64,000 nt of DNA from Doryteuthis pealeii (GCA_023376005.1 CM042180.1:49822559-49886558); one strand, 5' to 3'. Counted from the first letter of the stretch, positions 34,640 through 45,725 are shown. Translations and numbers: made by a program. The notes: generated by a model not told the origin, from the sequence alone.

Positions 34640-34730
34640 CTATAGATAGGAAGACCGCCTTGTGCGTGATTCGAAACCCGACTAACAAGCTGACAGGCGA
34701 GCATCGTTACACCTACACCAACCGGACATT
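34598..34730 (-). mobile_element. SINE-like element 2: tRNA head, hammerhead tail
   Basis: Minus strand: A-box-like TGGTGTAGGTGTAACGATG (34702-34720), a B-box-like GGGTTTCGAATC (34668-34679), a short linker, then the hammerhead at 34598-34639. The tRNA-like part runs from about CCGGTTGG to ACGCAC. Head sequence and linker differ from the element at 33713-33845, but size, order and strand are the same, so these are two families of one design or one ancient family. Confidence 0.65.
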
Positions 34731-34859
34731 CTTAGATTTTAGTTTTGTTTAGAAGTAGGTTCCTATATATATATATATATATATATATATTCTATCATTT
34801 TTTTAAAATTTTCTTTCTTTCTTTCTTTCTTGTCCTTACTCTCTTTCTTTCTAATGATT

Positions 34860-35222
34860 TTCCCAACCCTATTGCCCTTATGGCAAGCCCCAACCTCTTT
34901 TTATCATATGGGTGCTAGAAGGCGGTGGCTGCGGGTCTCCATGTCCTGAGAATGACGTTAAACTCTATCTGATGGTGAGGTTCCAGTTTTGGAGGTTTGG
35001 GGAATGTGGAGCACCCCTTCATCACCATTGCTCCCTGGTCCACTCTGACCCGGAGTGGTAGTACCTGTTAGGGTCCCATCTATGGGTTAAATAGAAAAAC
35101 ATGAGTTGATAAACAAAATTGTATTATGCATTAAGAATGAATTTATTTCACAACTTTGTTGGCATTAAATAACCCACCGAGGTTGATATGCCGTAAAACA
35201 AAACAAACCAACCCAAAATCTT
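34860..35222 (+). repeat. Family C copy, plus strand, 3' half
   Basis: CCCTATTGCCCTTATGGCAA, AGAAGGCGGTGGCTG, GACGTTAAACTCTATCTGAT, GGAATGTGGAGCACCCC, CTCTGACCCGGAGTGG and GGGTCCCATCTATGG, ending GGTTGATATGCCGTAAAA and CAAACCAACCC. The 3' tail matches the 3' UTR of the LINE remnant at 22130-22680, so the family may use that LINE's machinery. Confidence 0.8.
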
Positions 35223-35269
35223 TCTTTCTTTTCTGTTAATATTATACCCAAGGCAAGGATAGTTTAATC

Positions 35270-35293
35270 ATTCCGCTTTCTTCCCCCCCTCTC

Positions 35294-35352
<59 letters not shown>

Positions 35353-35465
35353 TCTTTCTTTTCTTTCTTGTCCTTACCCTCTTTCTTTCTTTTCTGTTAA
35401 TATTATACCCCAGGGCAATGATAGTTCCGCTTTCTTTCCCCCTCTCTCTCTCCCTCTCTCCCCTC

Positions 35466-35521
<56 letters not shown>

Positions 35522-35720
35522 ATATAATATACTCTTTCTTCCTTTCTTTCTTGTCCTTACCCTCTTTCTTTCTTTTCGTTAACATTATACCTAAAGAAAA
35601 CATTCACCCCAGCATACACACCGCGGCGAAGTTCCACCCAGCCGGGTCCGGACCAGCCCAGCTCCACCCAGCCCGGCTCAGCCTAGCCCAGCCCACCCCA
35701 CCAATAATCTACCTACACGT
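35270..35720. repeat. TC/TA satellite and CCCAGC-rich segment
   Basis: Two more composite units (linkers near 35225 and 35390) with TC and TA tracts, followed by GTTAACATTATACCTAAAG, AAAACATTCACCCC and a GC-rich run of CAGCCC/CCACCC repeats at 35640-35700. The same AACATTACACCTAAAGAAAA and CAGCCCACA text closes the polypyrimidine tract at 37600-37675. Confidence 0.85.
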
Positions 35721-35959
35721 ACTAAATATAACAGAAACGATAGATACTCTATGTTTCCAAACATAGCCGAAAGGAATAATGGTTTGATTAATTATTCTAA
35801 ATTCAATGCGGCTGTATCTGACTTTAAGAACAAATTATAACAATATCTATATTGATTTGCAGCCGCCGCCGCTACAACGCATAACGCTCAACGCACAACA
35901 CAAAACTAAATTAATTTCACAATGAGCTCTTTATTCATTTAATACATTGTGACTCTGAT

Positions 35960-36467
35960 ATTTTCTTTCTTTCTTTCTTTCTTTCTTTCTGTCTGTCTTT
36001 CTTGTACTTACTCTCTTTCTTTCTTTCTTTCTTTTTCTTTTTTTCTCTCTTTTCTTCTTTCTTTTTTTTTCTCTATTTTTCTTTTTTCTTTCTTTTCTCT
36101 CTTTTTCTTCTTTCTTTTCTTTCATTCTTTCTTTTCTTTTCCTTACTCTCTTTCTTTCTTCTCTCTTTCTTTACCTTACTCTGTTCTTTCTTTCTTTCTA
36201 TCTTTTCTTTTCTTACTATCTTCTTTCTTCTCTTTACTGTCTTTCTTTTATTTCTCTTTTCCTTACTCTCTTTCTTCTTTCTCTCTTTTCCTTACTCTCT
36301 CCCTCTCTTTCTCTTTCTTTTTCTTCTTTTCTTTCTTCCTTTCATTCTTTCTTTCTTCTTACCCTCTTCTTTCTTTTTTCTTTCTTTCTTTTTATCTTTC
36401 TTTTCCTTACTATTTTCCTCTTTCTTTTCCTTATTTCTTTCTTTCTTTCTCTCGCTTTTCCTTACTC

Positions 36468-36500
<33 letters not shown>

Positions 36501-36627
36501 CTTTCCTCTTATTACTCACTTTCTTCTTTCTTTTTCTTACTCTCTTTCTCTCTTTTTCTCCTTTCTCTCTTTTCTTTCTCTTTCTTTCTTTTCTTCTTTC
36601 TTTATCTTTCTTTCTTTCTTTTCTACT

Positions 36628-36659
<32 letters not shown>

Positions 36660-37084
36660 GTCCGTTACTTCTTTCTTTCTTTCTTTCTTCTCTTTTCTTG
36701 TCCGTACTTCTCTTTCTTTCTTTCTTTCCTTCTTTCTTTTTACTTCCGTTTCTTTCTTTCTTCTTTTTCTTGTCCGTACTTTCTTTTCTTTTCTTTCTTT
36801 CTTTCTTTCTCTTGTCCGTACTTCTTTCTTTTCTTTCTTCTTTCTTGTCTACTTTCTTTCGACTTTTCTTTTCTTTCTTTCTTTTTCTTGTCCGTCTTTC
36901 TTTCTTTCTTTTTCTTTCTTTACTTTCTTTCTTTCTTTCTTCTTTCCTTTCTTTCTTTCTTTCTTCTTTCTTTCTTGTCCGTACTTTCTTCTTTCTTTCT
37001 TTCTTTCTTGTCCGTACTTTCTTTCTTTCCCTTTCTTTCTTTACTTCTTTCTTTCTTTCTTTCTTTCTTTCTTTCCTTCTTTCT

Positions 37085-37116
<32 letters not shown>

Positions 37117-37600
37117 GTCCGTACTTTCTTTCTTTTTTCTTTCTTTCTTTTCTTTTCTTTTTTTCTTTCTTTTCTTGTCTTACTTTCTTTCTTTCTTTCT
37201 TCTTTTTTTTTTTCCTTTCTTTCCTTTTCTTTCTTTCTCTTTCTTTCTTGTCCGTTCTTTCTTTCTTTCTTTCTTCTTTCTTTTCTTTCTTTCTTGTCGT
37301 ACTTTCTCTTTCTTTCTTTCTTTCTTTCTTGTCCGTTACTTTCTTCTTTCTTTCTTTCTTTCTTTCGTTCTTAGTCCGCTACTTTTTCTTTCTTTCTTCT
37401 TTTCTTTCTTTCTTTCTTTCTTTCTTGTCCGTTTCTTTTTCTTTCTTTCTTTCTTTCGTCTTTCTTTCTTCTTTCTTTCTTTCTTGTCCCGTTTTCTTTT
37501 CTTTCTTCTTGCTCTTCTTTCTTTTTCTTTCTTTCTTTCCATTACTTTCTTTCTCTTCTTTCTTTCTTGCTCCTTACTCTATTTTCTTTGTTTTTCTGTT
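35960..37600. repeat. 1.6-kb CTTT polypyrimidine tract
   Basis: (CTTT)n with frequent TTCTT variants and a recurring CTTGTCCGTACTTTC interruption from about 36657 to 37260, spaced irregularly. It yields 551- and 576-codon Phe/Ser/Leu frames that are artefacts. Together with the opposite-strand GAAA tract at 10080 it is the largest simple tract here. Confidence 0.97.
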
Positions 37601-37679
37601 AACATTACACCTAAAGAAAACATTCACCCCAAACATACACAGCTCAGCCCACACTAGCCCAACCCAACCCTGCCAATAA

Positions 37680-38270
37680 TTTACCGATGATTATAATCTG
37701 GAATATAATGAACTGATTATTGTGGTTGTGGGGTTGAATGAAAATATTTTAAAATCAAGCCAAGGAAGTATTCACAAAATATGTAGAGGTACAAGAATTG
37801 GTGTATTGTTGTAGACGGGGAGGTATCGTTTAGCTTCAAGTCTTAGACGGATATCACCGAAATATTTCATTAAGCCGAAGAATTTTAATCTTTGGATAGG
37901 GGCAATATCCTGAGCGTTGAATTGCGAAATACGTTGACATTGTCAGTGATAAGGGGCACTTGGGATAAACTGTGGGGCGGACAAACTGGGGGTCCCTTTC
38001 GATGTTGATCCATTGACAAGATTAAAAGTGGTCCAGTGTAAGATCAGGATGGATGGATGATGATCTCGTGTCAAATATGGCCGAATCAAACAAAGACCTT
38101 TTCAGAATAAATATCCGACTAAATTGATTAAACCACAATCAGAAGTAAGCAACAATGCAGTGATTTGACGTATTGTAATCTACCGATGGGTGAATATACT
38201 GTGAGCCTATATATCTATCTATTTATCTATCTAACTCACCCTCTGCCACGGTTTGTATCTATCCTTCTCT
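37680..38270. other. Unassigned spacer
   Basis: Unique-looking sequence without a convincing frame, RNA or repeat. It ends with ATCTATCTATTTATCTATCT before the TC tract. Confidence 0.4.
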
Positions 38271-38274
38271 CTTC

Positions 38275-38285
38275 CCACTTCTCTC

Positions 38286-38323
<38 letters not shown>

Positions 38324-38400
38324 CTTAATATATATAATATATTATATATATATATAATATATATAGAGAGAGAGACGAGAGAGAGAGAGAGAGAGAACCG
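38275..38400. repeat. TC-TA-GA hairpin-forming microsatellite
   Basis: (TC)n at 38280-38322, AT-rich centre 38325-38364 and (GA)n at 38364-38398. The outer tracts are reverse complements, so the whole could fold into one hairpin. Confidence 0.9.
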
Positions 38401-39000
38401 CCCGTGTCGGTGGGGCGTAGAATGCACCGACTGCACCTCTGCAGAAGGGTAAGACTCCCCCAATGGGCCCACCTGTTGGCCGTGGGGGGCGACCCATGAT
38501 GCTTAAGGATAGAACCCAGGTGGTTGAGCAGTCCGTGACTTGCAATATTCCACTTTAGGCTTTTCTCGGGCTAGACGGGCGGTCGGAGAGGCTCCCTCCG
38601 ATCAATGGGCTGGCCCCGTCAAGCCCTAGTACCTATATGATTGCTCCTACCCTTATGGCAACCCCCAATCCTACTTATCATATGAGTGCTACAAGGCGGT
38701 GGCTGAGGGTCTACATGTCCTGGGGGTGACGTTAAACTCTATCTGATGGTGAGGTTCCGGTTTTGGGGAGTTTGGGGAATGTGGAGCACCCCTTCATCAC
38801 CATTGCTCCCTGGTCTCCTATGACCCGGAGTGTTAGTACTGGTTAGGGTCCCATCTATGGGTTAAATAGAAAAGATGAGTTTATAAACAAAATTGTATTA
38901 TGCATTAAGAATGAATTTATTTCAAAACTTAATCGCCATTAAATGACCCACCGAGGTTGATATGCCGTAAAATAAACCAAACCAACCCAAACCAAACCAA
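38400..39000 (+). repeat. Family C copy, plus strand, nearly full length
   Basis: Head CACCGACTGCACCTCTGCAG, then CCACCTGTTGGCC, CATGATGCTTAAGGATAGAA, a hairpin GGTCGGAGA/CTCCGATC, AAGGCGGTGGCTGAGGG and the tail GGTTGATATGCCGTAAAA with CCAAA repeats. About 600 bases, the best reference copy here. No clear A/B boxes or coding frame. Confidence 0.85.
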
Positions 39001-39029
39001 TAGATATAGATATACATATATAATCGTCG

Positions 39030-39265
39030 TCGAGATGGCCTAATGTCGGTATCAGCCAGACTGCAAAAGAGACTATTTCCGTTTAACTAGTGCTATACCA
39101 ACGAGATTGTTTAGCCTCTAACCTACCATCAACTCTTCGTTTTACCACACAGGTACATGTGTTACACATACGCTGAGTTGGCGAGGGCCGGTATTGAACC
39201 AGGGACCTTGTGGTTCCTAGGTAGACGCTCACCGACTGAGCTAAGCCGGTCCTACGCTGGAAATA
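39030..39265 (-). repeat. SINE-B copy (tRNA-derived), minus strand
   Basis: Minus strand: TTAGCTCAGTCGGTGAGCGT (A box), GTCCCTGGTTCAATACCGGC (B box), 31 bases apart as in a tRNA, then CAACTCAGCGTATGTGTAAC, GTTGATGGTAGGTTAGAGGC and GCTGATACCGACATTAGGCC. The head is strongly tRNA-like. The body is shared with 43985-44185 and 60990-61215. A SINE rather than a tRNA gene, because acceptor pairing and anticodon arm are not preserved. Confidence 0.85.
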
Positions 39266-39589
39266 GAAAAACAAATTATTCCATGATAGATGAATTCAGC
39301 CTTCATGGTGAAGTCGACGTTAAAGGGTTTCAGTTTTTATTAAACCTTCATCAGGGCATTGGAATGGATAATGTGTTGTCGGAACAGTGATTACTGATTT
39401 TACATAATGGGAGATGAAAATATTCTATACAGAGAAAGATTTTTTATAGTTTTGCCAGCGTTCCACTTGGAAAATTGTAACGTGATTGGTGCAAGTAAGG
39501 AGTACTATTTTTCTGAAGTTTTGAGGAGGCTTGATAATTTATATGATTTAGATTATTCGGACTATCGCCCTCATCTTTATCTTTATCTG

Positions 39590-39790
39590 TTAAACGTTTC
39601 GGCCGATGTGCCCTCTGGTTATTTTTTAAATTTTTTTAGGTATTTCATGTTAAACTCTGGAACCTTCTCGGGCTCATGAAACTTCTTGTTGTAATCGGGG
39701 GTCTTCATGGAACTTTCAACCCAACCCTTTTTCAATCCACCGGGGTATCCTGTTCTCCTTCCGCTAACCATGACTTGGTACAAGTGTTAA
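39590..39790 (-). repeat. Penelope-type tail repeat
   Basis: Minus strand GGCACATCGGCCGAAACGTT then ATAAAGATGAGGGCGATAGT, and on the plus strand GTAATCGGGGGTCTTCATGG. Related pieces are at 9327-9600, 12960-12990, 40005-40050, 60345-60400 and 62800-62870. GGCC-GAAAC is a decayed hammerhead-like end. Confidence 0.45.
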
Positions 39791-40049
39791 GCTGTGTTAA
39801 TCATTATACTATGTTACTGTAACCCTTGACCATGTTTGAACCTGCAGCCTAGAGATAACTGTCACTTAGAACTGTATTAACTCACCGTCTATATCAACTA
39901 GGCCATGTGTCCAGATTGGGAAAGAAGCTTCCTGAGTTCGAAGAGAAGACATCTGAGCCAGACAAGAAATACTCGTAGAATGCCAGGGGGCACATGTTGC
40001 ACAGATAATAATAAAGATGAGGACAATAGTCCGAATAATCTAAACAATA

Positions 40050-41400
40050 CACAAGTAAGGAAGTTTAGAAAATAAGAAGAGTAAAGAGTTCTACAAATCG
40101 ATGGATTTTTAATTGATGAATTATTTATCTATCTATACATATATAAATGGCAGTTGTATGAATATGTGGACCGGGAGGAAACTTTGAAAATAAAATAATT
40201 AACGACAAATAAATATATATACACATTAAATATCACCAGGGCTTGGTTTTTGAGCAAAAATAATAGAGATTTGATTTAAATTCGTGAAGAAAAATAAACA
40301 AATAAAATTTGAAATGAAACAGCATGCGACTTTGCATTTAATATTTTAGATAGTAGACCATTAACATTTGCTTTCAGAGTTAGCTGGATCAATGCAAGCG
40401 TCTAATATATTTTTTTTTACAAGCGGGTTTAAATAGGCCATCCCACGAGGATTCAACTCACGAATTCAGTAAAATTGATCTGAGCCGACTAACTTTAAAA
40501 AATCCCCTCTACTTAAGCGCCGCGTACGCCGTTGCAGGTATTTGAATAATATGAACAAATAGTAATTTTTTCATTATTATGAAACAATTAAAATGCTTAT
40601 GCGTGGTTTTCATGCTCAGATTATAAAGTATTTTCTATCGGCTGAGCTGTTAGAATACGCCTGTAACGTTACGACTCAAATAAACGTTTTACGTCATCCT
40701 CTTATGTGTTGATTATAGAAATATTTGTCGGTTTCGGAGCTTAGATGGAGAGGCTTGAATCCGTTGCTGGGCCATGCTGAGTTGGCTGGCAATTTCCTGC
40801 TTGGAGCTGCGAAACAGCTTGGGTTGCTGTGGGACATCTTGCCTCGTGTCATTATAAGTTTTTAGTAATAGCACAGTCACACTACATCTACTTCATACAT
40901 CTATTTCCACAGCTACTAGCTACTACTACACTACTACTACTAATAATAATAATAATAATTCCTTTACATAACTTTGGCAAGTCCAGGTATTTGTCCATTT
41001 TTTTCATTTTCCTTCAACTTCACCCTGTGATCTGCGGAACTGCACAAGCGCGAGCGATGTGAGTGAGAGTGTCGTGTGTGCGTTTTGTTAATAACAACTA
41101 GCGTTCTGGTCTTCCTTGCTGGTGATAAGGTTGATCCGTTTTTATCTCAAGTCACAAAATTATTATGCGTTTCGTCTCCAAGAACAGATTCTGGTCTATG
41201 CATAACCATTTGTATTGTGTGGAGCAACATTTAGATTTTTTGGCATAATTCCCAGTGGCAAACACCTTTCCAACCCAGTCGTGCCTAGTTGTGTTCTCCA
41301 TTGTGCTAGTTTGCTACATCCGCATAGTACATGGTTTAAGAGTGCTCATCTCTGTCACTGCATAGTCTACAATTACGTATTTGTTGGTTATCTCTCTCTA
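40050..41400. other. Unassigned spacer before the gap
   Basis: Contains short CTA/ATA repeats near 40920-40960 and no convincing gene, RNA or recognised repeat. Confidence 0.4.
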
Positions 41401-41500
41401 NNNNNNNNNNNNNNNNNNNNNNNNNNNNNNNNNNNNNNNNNNNNNNNNNNNNNNNNNNNNNNNNNNNNNNNNNNNNNNNNNNNNNNNNNNNNNNNNNNNN
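41401..41500. other. Assembly gap, 100 N
   Basis: Exactly 100 unknown bases, the usual placeholder for a join of unknown size. Distances across it are unreliable. CCGCCACGACAAGGCAGCCA directly after it is part of family H, so the join may be inside a repeat. Confidence 1.
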
Positions 41501-42115
41501 CCGCCACGACAAGGCAGCCATTATTTGGTATGCTTTTACCTGGGCTGGAACTTATGCAAGTATAACTCTCCAGTTCGGAACCTTAACTGTATTGATATTT
41601 AGTCAAGCCTTAAGCTATAATCCTCAACCCACCATGACAAATTGAAACTCTCGAAACATCATGTAATCTTACAAGAGAGGATATACAACCTCCTTTTAAA
41701 ACAGTATTTGGTACATGCTTTTACCTGGCTTGAACTTATGCAAGTATAACTACCTCAGTTCGGAAGTCCTTTACTGCATTTGATTACACCGAGGAACGCA
41801 ATTTTTTGAGGTTGGATCTGACACTTGTTTTTGACTATTTTTTTTTTTTTTTTTGCCTCTGAATCCAAAATTCTCCCCAGTTTTTCTGTAGCACATCAAT
41901 TTTTGATCTTACGAAAATACCCATGAATTATTTTATAGCTGATGGTAGACTAGGATACTCAATCTTATATTTGTTTTCCTACATTCTTACACTACCAGTT
42001 ATTTGCGAGCTTATCCCAACGCTCCAGGAATAGGACAATTGGCTACAAGGTCCAGATGTCTAACTTGAAATCAGTTACCGTCAAGGCAAAGAAGAACATG
42101 TTAGTTTGAAATTCA
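41500..42115 (+). repeat. Family H copies
   Basis: TATTTGGTATGCTTTTACCT occurs at 41523 and a similar TTTGGTACATGCTTTTACCT at 41706, both followed by CTTATGCAAGTATAACT, and GCTTATCCCAACGCTCCAGG at 42011. Further copies of the latter are at about 43015, 43913 and 44393. A frame across it reads SLSQRSRNRTI..KVQMS..K, recurring in the 44241-44486 frame; I do not recognise a protein family. Confidence 0.6.
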
Positions 42116-42139
42116 TCGATTGAACAACTGTTTCGTCGT

Positions 42140-42720
42140 GTCTCAAAATAAAACTATAATATTGCATATCTTATTATGATGGAGATTATGTGTTTGCTGT
42201 CTGTAATCGAAACTATGTCACTACTTAAGTCATAATTCCCTTTGTTATTTACGTCACATTCTCCATGATTTTATTTTCATTTAAACCTCAATTATTAATA
42301 AAATTGTTTTACATGTTGACCATATCTACATGATATTTTCCACGTACCCCACTTGTACGGGTCAGGCACAAGGCCCTATTTATGTGGGACCACCCACAAG
42401 CTGAGATTCATGGAGTGGCGGATGAAAAAATTGCGTCGATCCCGTCGGCATTCCCCCTCAAGGGGGTGCCTCAGGCACTGGGCAATAAACCCAGCCCTGC
42501 CCTTTTAAATCAAGGGGGCAGGTGTTGCCTGGGGGGATGGCCCCCTGGGATCGACGCCGTTAATTATATCAATGGTCCAGAGGCCGAAACCACTGTTGAC
42601 CATATCTACATACTAATAGTATGAGATTGCATTTATATATACAACAAAATAGCGGTTTACAGTGTAAACGGGAATACTAATTTGCATATTGATATCAAAA
42701 ATTTGATTTTAATAAATATG
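42140..42720 (+). repeat. Family E long copy with one 285-bp insert
   Basis: TCTGTAATCGAAACTATGTC, CACATTCTCCATGATTTT and AAACCTCAATTATTAATAAA, then TGTTGACCATATCTACAT, the insert (about 42320-42612: CCCACTTGTACGGGTCAGGC, GTCGATCCCGTCGGC, GGGATCGACGCCGTTAATTA), a second TGTTGACCATATCTACAT, then AACAAAATAGCGGTTTACAG. The 18-base border is repeated on both sides. Confidence 0.85.
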
Positions 42721-43009
42721 TGCATTAAAACTTAAATACTTGCCCCCGGAAGGTACATATATGTTTGCTAGTATGAAATAATTAGTGTTTGGATACACAA
42801 GGAAGCTTACAATTTGTCATAAAAAATGTACGAGTCTAAAATGTATTAATAATGAATATTAGGTCTTTTTTTTAGGTATTTTTCTGTAACCAAAACTACG
42901 TCAATTCGATTGTCACAGAGCCAGCTTCTTTTTCTTTGAGCTAATCACAGAAAACCAGAAGATGCGGCAACGAAGAAACCATCCTACATTCCGAAACAGC
43001 CAGGTATTT

Positions 43010-43075
43010 TCTAGCTTATCCCAACGCTCCAGGAACAGGACAATAAGCCACAAGGTCCAGATGTCTAGCGAGAAA
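43010..43075 (+). repeat. Family H fragment
   Basis: GCTTATCCCAACGCTCCAGG and CACAAGGTCCAGATGTCTAG as at 42011 and 44393. Truncated by SINE-A at 43083. Confidence 0.65.
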
Positions 43076-43082
43076 AGGGGAG

Positions 43083-43320
43083 GGGCGTGGTGTACTGGCT
43101 AGAGTTGTTGGAAATGGACTCGTCGACATGAGTTCGAATCCAGTACGAAGTCACAGTTCCCATAGCGCTAGTACCCCTGGGAAAAGTATGCATCCAACTA
43201 ATCTCCCTCCAGCTATGGGTAAATTGTAGGACAGACCAGGTTCTTTAACCTTGGTTACGCAACCAGTCTAGGAGAAAGACAACTCTGAATTCAAACCTCT
43301 TAAATCTCTGTTTGGGGTCA
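43083..43320 (+). repeat. SINE-A copy with clear tRNA-like head
   Basis: A-box region GCGTGGTGTACTGGCTAGAG and B box GAGTTCGAATCCAG, about 31 bases apart, then AGCGCTAGTACCCCTGGGAA, CCTCCAGCTATGGGTAAATT, TAACCTTGGTTACGCAACC and AGTCTAGGAGAAAG. Inserted into family H. Acceptor stem is not preserved, so not a tRNA gene. Confidence 0.85.
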
Positions 43321-43559
43321 TTAAGCAGTGTCCAAGACAGTTGGTATATATATAAAAATCAAGAATGACCCATTCATGAATTTGGGTGATTTGGGTCATT
43401 CCATTCCCTGAGTTCTGATTGGCTGCTTGACTGCTTGATTTGAATGACATTGAGGAGTCTTATATATATCCTGTCATTCTGCATTGGCTTTCTGACTATT
43501 CGGGTTTGTATTTAAGTTACAATCGTTTGTTGCCTTGTCTTCGCAGTTCGACGGTAATT

Positions 43560-43710
43560 GGAACTTTAATTATTCTTCAAGCGTATGAGTAGCACAGGGA
43601 TCTGTGAGCTGATGGTAGATATGGCGCTCCAGCTCAGATGAAAAAACAATCTCTTGGGTAGACTCCCACGCTGTCTGGATGATACCGACTTTTGGTCACA
43701 CTGGGGAGTT
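43560..43710 (+). repeat. SINE-B body fragment
   Basis: GCGTATGAGTAGCACAGGGA, GAGCTGATGGTAG, ATGATACCGACTTTTGGTCA: the body without the tRNA head, closest to 60990-61215. Confidence 0.65.
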
Positions 43711-43744
43711 TTCACTTAGTTCTCTATTTGTGTATAAGCAAAAC

Positions 43745-43792
43745 TACGTCACTGGTTACGTCACTGCTTACGTCCCTGCTTACGTCACCCTC
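43745..43792 (+). repeat. 12-bp tandem of TACGTCACTGCT
   Basis: Four units TACGTCACTGGT, TACGTCACTGCT, TACGTCCCTGCT and TACGTCACCCTC expand the TACGTCACTGCTTACG part of the family E motif. TTACGTCA is a CRE/ATF-like octamer, so several such sites lie within 50 bases; regulation is not implied by this alone. Confidence 0.8.
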
Positions 43793-43984
43793 TGATCCTG
43801 CGATTAAATCGATTGACACAGAGCCAGCATCTTTTTCTTTGATCTCATCACAGAAAACCAGGAGAGGTGGTAAAGCTAACCCATATTCCGACACAAACAG
43901 GTATCTGCTAGCTTATCCCAGCGTTCCAGGAATTGGATAATAGGCCACAAGGTCCAGATAGCTAGCTTGAAAGCAGTGACCGTC

Positions 43985-44190
43985 AAAGAAGAAAAGATTT
44001 GTTTTGTCCCTGGTTCGATACCGGCCCTCACCAACTCAGCGTATGTGTAGCTCGTGTACCTGTGCGGTAAAACGAAGAGTTGATGGTAGGTTAGAGGCTA
44101 AACAATCTCCTTGGTATAGCACTAGTTAAACGGGAATAGTCTATTTTGCACTCTGGCTGATACCGACATTAGGCCACCATCAGAACTTAA
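43985..44190 (+). repeat. SINE-B copy
   Basis: B box GTCCCTGGTTCGATACCGGC, then CAACTCAGCGTATGTGTAGC, AGTTGATGGTAGGTTAGAGG and GCTGATACCGACATTAGGCC. 5' end truncated before the A box. Confidence 0.8.
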
Positions 44191-44500
44191 CGTCATACCC
44201 GAGACATGAAGACCCTCAGTTACTGTATTCTAGCACACATATGAAAGAACGGGTTGGAGCTTGCCGTAAGGGCTATAGAGTTAGGACAATCCTATCGGAG
44301 TTAGGCCTAAGTGAAGTGTTGCATGTCATGGACTGCTCATTCGCCACGAAAGGCAGCCATGAAGAAGCCATCCTACAGTTATTTGCGAGCTTATCCCAAC
44401 GCTCCAGGAATAGGACAATTGTCTACAAGGTCCAGATGTCTCGCTTGAAATCAGTTACCGTCAAGGCAAAGAACATACTAGTTTGAAATTCATCGATTGA
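44190..44500 (+). repeat. Family C fragment joined to family H
   Basis: GAAGACCCTCAGTTACTGTA, CTTCTAGCACACAT and TTGCATGTCATGGACTGCTC belong to family C; from GCCACGAAAGGCAGCC on it is family H. The 81-codon frame at 44241-44486 spans the junction and is chimeric, so not a gene. Confidence 0.6.
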
Positions 44501-45590
44501 ACAACTTTTGAATAACAATTTTATTTTTTAAATTTTTTAAATTTAAAAATACTACTCTGATGAAGGTCGGCAAAATCTGTGTACGGAACATTTTATGCAT
44601 TTTTCCTATTATTATTATCATCATCATCATTTCAACTCCATCTGATTATTTTAATAATAATAATAACGTAAATCCGTATACATTTTGATAAACAGACCGA
44701 AACACATGTGTAAGTGATATCGATTAAAAGTGATATCGATAAAATTCATTTTTATCCATCTACATTTCTTTTCTTTTCCTCATTTTTTTCCTCATTAATA
44801 TATCAATATAAAAAGTTTCATTAAATTCGGTTAATTCCCTAATTTTTTGTATTTTATTTCTTTCGTCATGGTTACATACGATGGTGGAATTTCGGTCCGT
44901 TGAGTTCGATTAAACTCATTTTTCTTTCTTACTTTGCGTGATCCATTTCATATAAATCTATTTTGTTTACTACACAAGAAAAGTCGCAGTTTGTGTTTTC
45001 CTTCCTCATGAATAAATTCTAGGCTCGGTTCTATAGGAGTTTTTTTTTTCTGTAAGCTGTGATAATTGAATTGTATGCCCATATAGGAGTTAAGCAATTT
45101 ATTATCACCCTTTATGGAGCGCAAGTTTTGTAAACGTTAATTACCTGCTTATAAATAAAATACGACGCGACTTACGGAGTCGCACAACGTGATGTCACAA
45201 TTGAATAATTAGAAATAACCTTCTTATTGTTACTGGAAGCAATGCAAGGTGTTTCAGGACAACGAACAATTAACAGCACGTGTTGGAACAACTCGAACTT
45301 CTATGTTTAATGTTTAAACGCTAGGTACTGCCAATTCGTTCGCTCATTACCATTTGTGAGAATTATTTTTCTCCTCCCCCTCTTTCTATAACTGGTAGCG
45401 AGTTGGTGAGGTGGTCGCCGACTGGGTTGTCCCATTTCCCCCTTTTTTTAAAAAAATCTGACACCCCCTCGTAATGGTTTATACCAAGGCCTTAAAAGTC
45501 CGGCTGCGAGGCGGGTGAACTGCATAGTAGTAAAAGCTGAAAGCGAGTTTTGTGGTTGGTAAATGTCTTGGTAACAAGACTGATCTAGAA
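44500..45590. other. Unassigned AT-rich spacer
   Basis: Contains CTGATGA at about 44557 followed by GGAAC, hammerhead-reminiscent but lacking GAAA, and GACCGAAACACATGTGTAAG at about 44697. No gene was seen. Confidence 0.4.
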
Positions 45591-45594
45591 GGAG

Positions 45595-45725
45595 AAATTA
45601 GTTAAGTGGGACCGACCACCAAGACGAAGTCACCAAGACGAAGTCACCAAGACGAAGTCCCCAAGAAGAACCTAAGCTAGAAGATGAACGGAAGAAGTAA
45701 GAAGTAAGTAATAAGAAGGGTATAC
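45595..45725 (+). repeat. CCAAGACGAAGTC tandem
   Basis: CACCAAGACGAAGTCACC-type units occur three to four times, followed by GAAGAAGTAAGAAGTAAGTA. A related single stretch is at 17165-17245. Purpose unknown. Confidence 0.7.

Noticed and set aside
35949..37679. 551- and 576-codon Phe/Ser/Leu frames resembling membrane proteins
   Set aside because: Pure products of the CTTT tract, open in more than one frame over the same region.
39178..39250. Candidate tRNA gene, minus strand
   Set aside because: A and B boxes are good, but acceptor and anticodon stems do not pair and the same body follows in other copies, so it is a SINE head.
39328..39354. Hammerhead candidate, minus strand
   Set aside because: CTGATGA and GAAA with a partial stem II are present, but stems I and III do not form around a plausible cleavage site.
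39407..39679. 90-codon frame beginning MGDENILYRERFF
   Set aside because: Its second half is the dispersed tail repeat with TTATTCGGACTAT and CGTTTCGGCCG, found elsewhere in non-coding context.
41215..41602. Frames crossing the N gap
   Set aside because: The unknown residues come from 100 N; continuity across the gap is not real evidence.
44241..44486. 81-codon frame with SLSQRSRNRTI phrase
   Set aside because: It spans a junction of family C and family H repeats; other copies do not keep the frame.
44554..44600. Hammerhead candidate, plus strand
   Set aside because: CTGATGA is present but GAAA is replaced by GGAAC and no stem II pairing remains.
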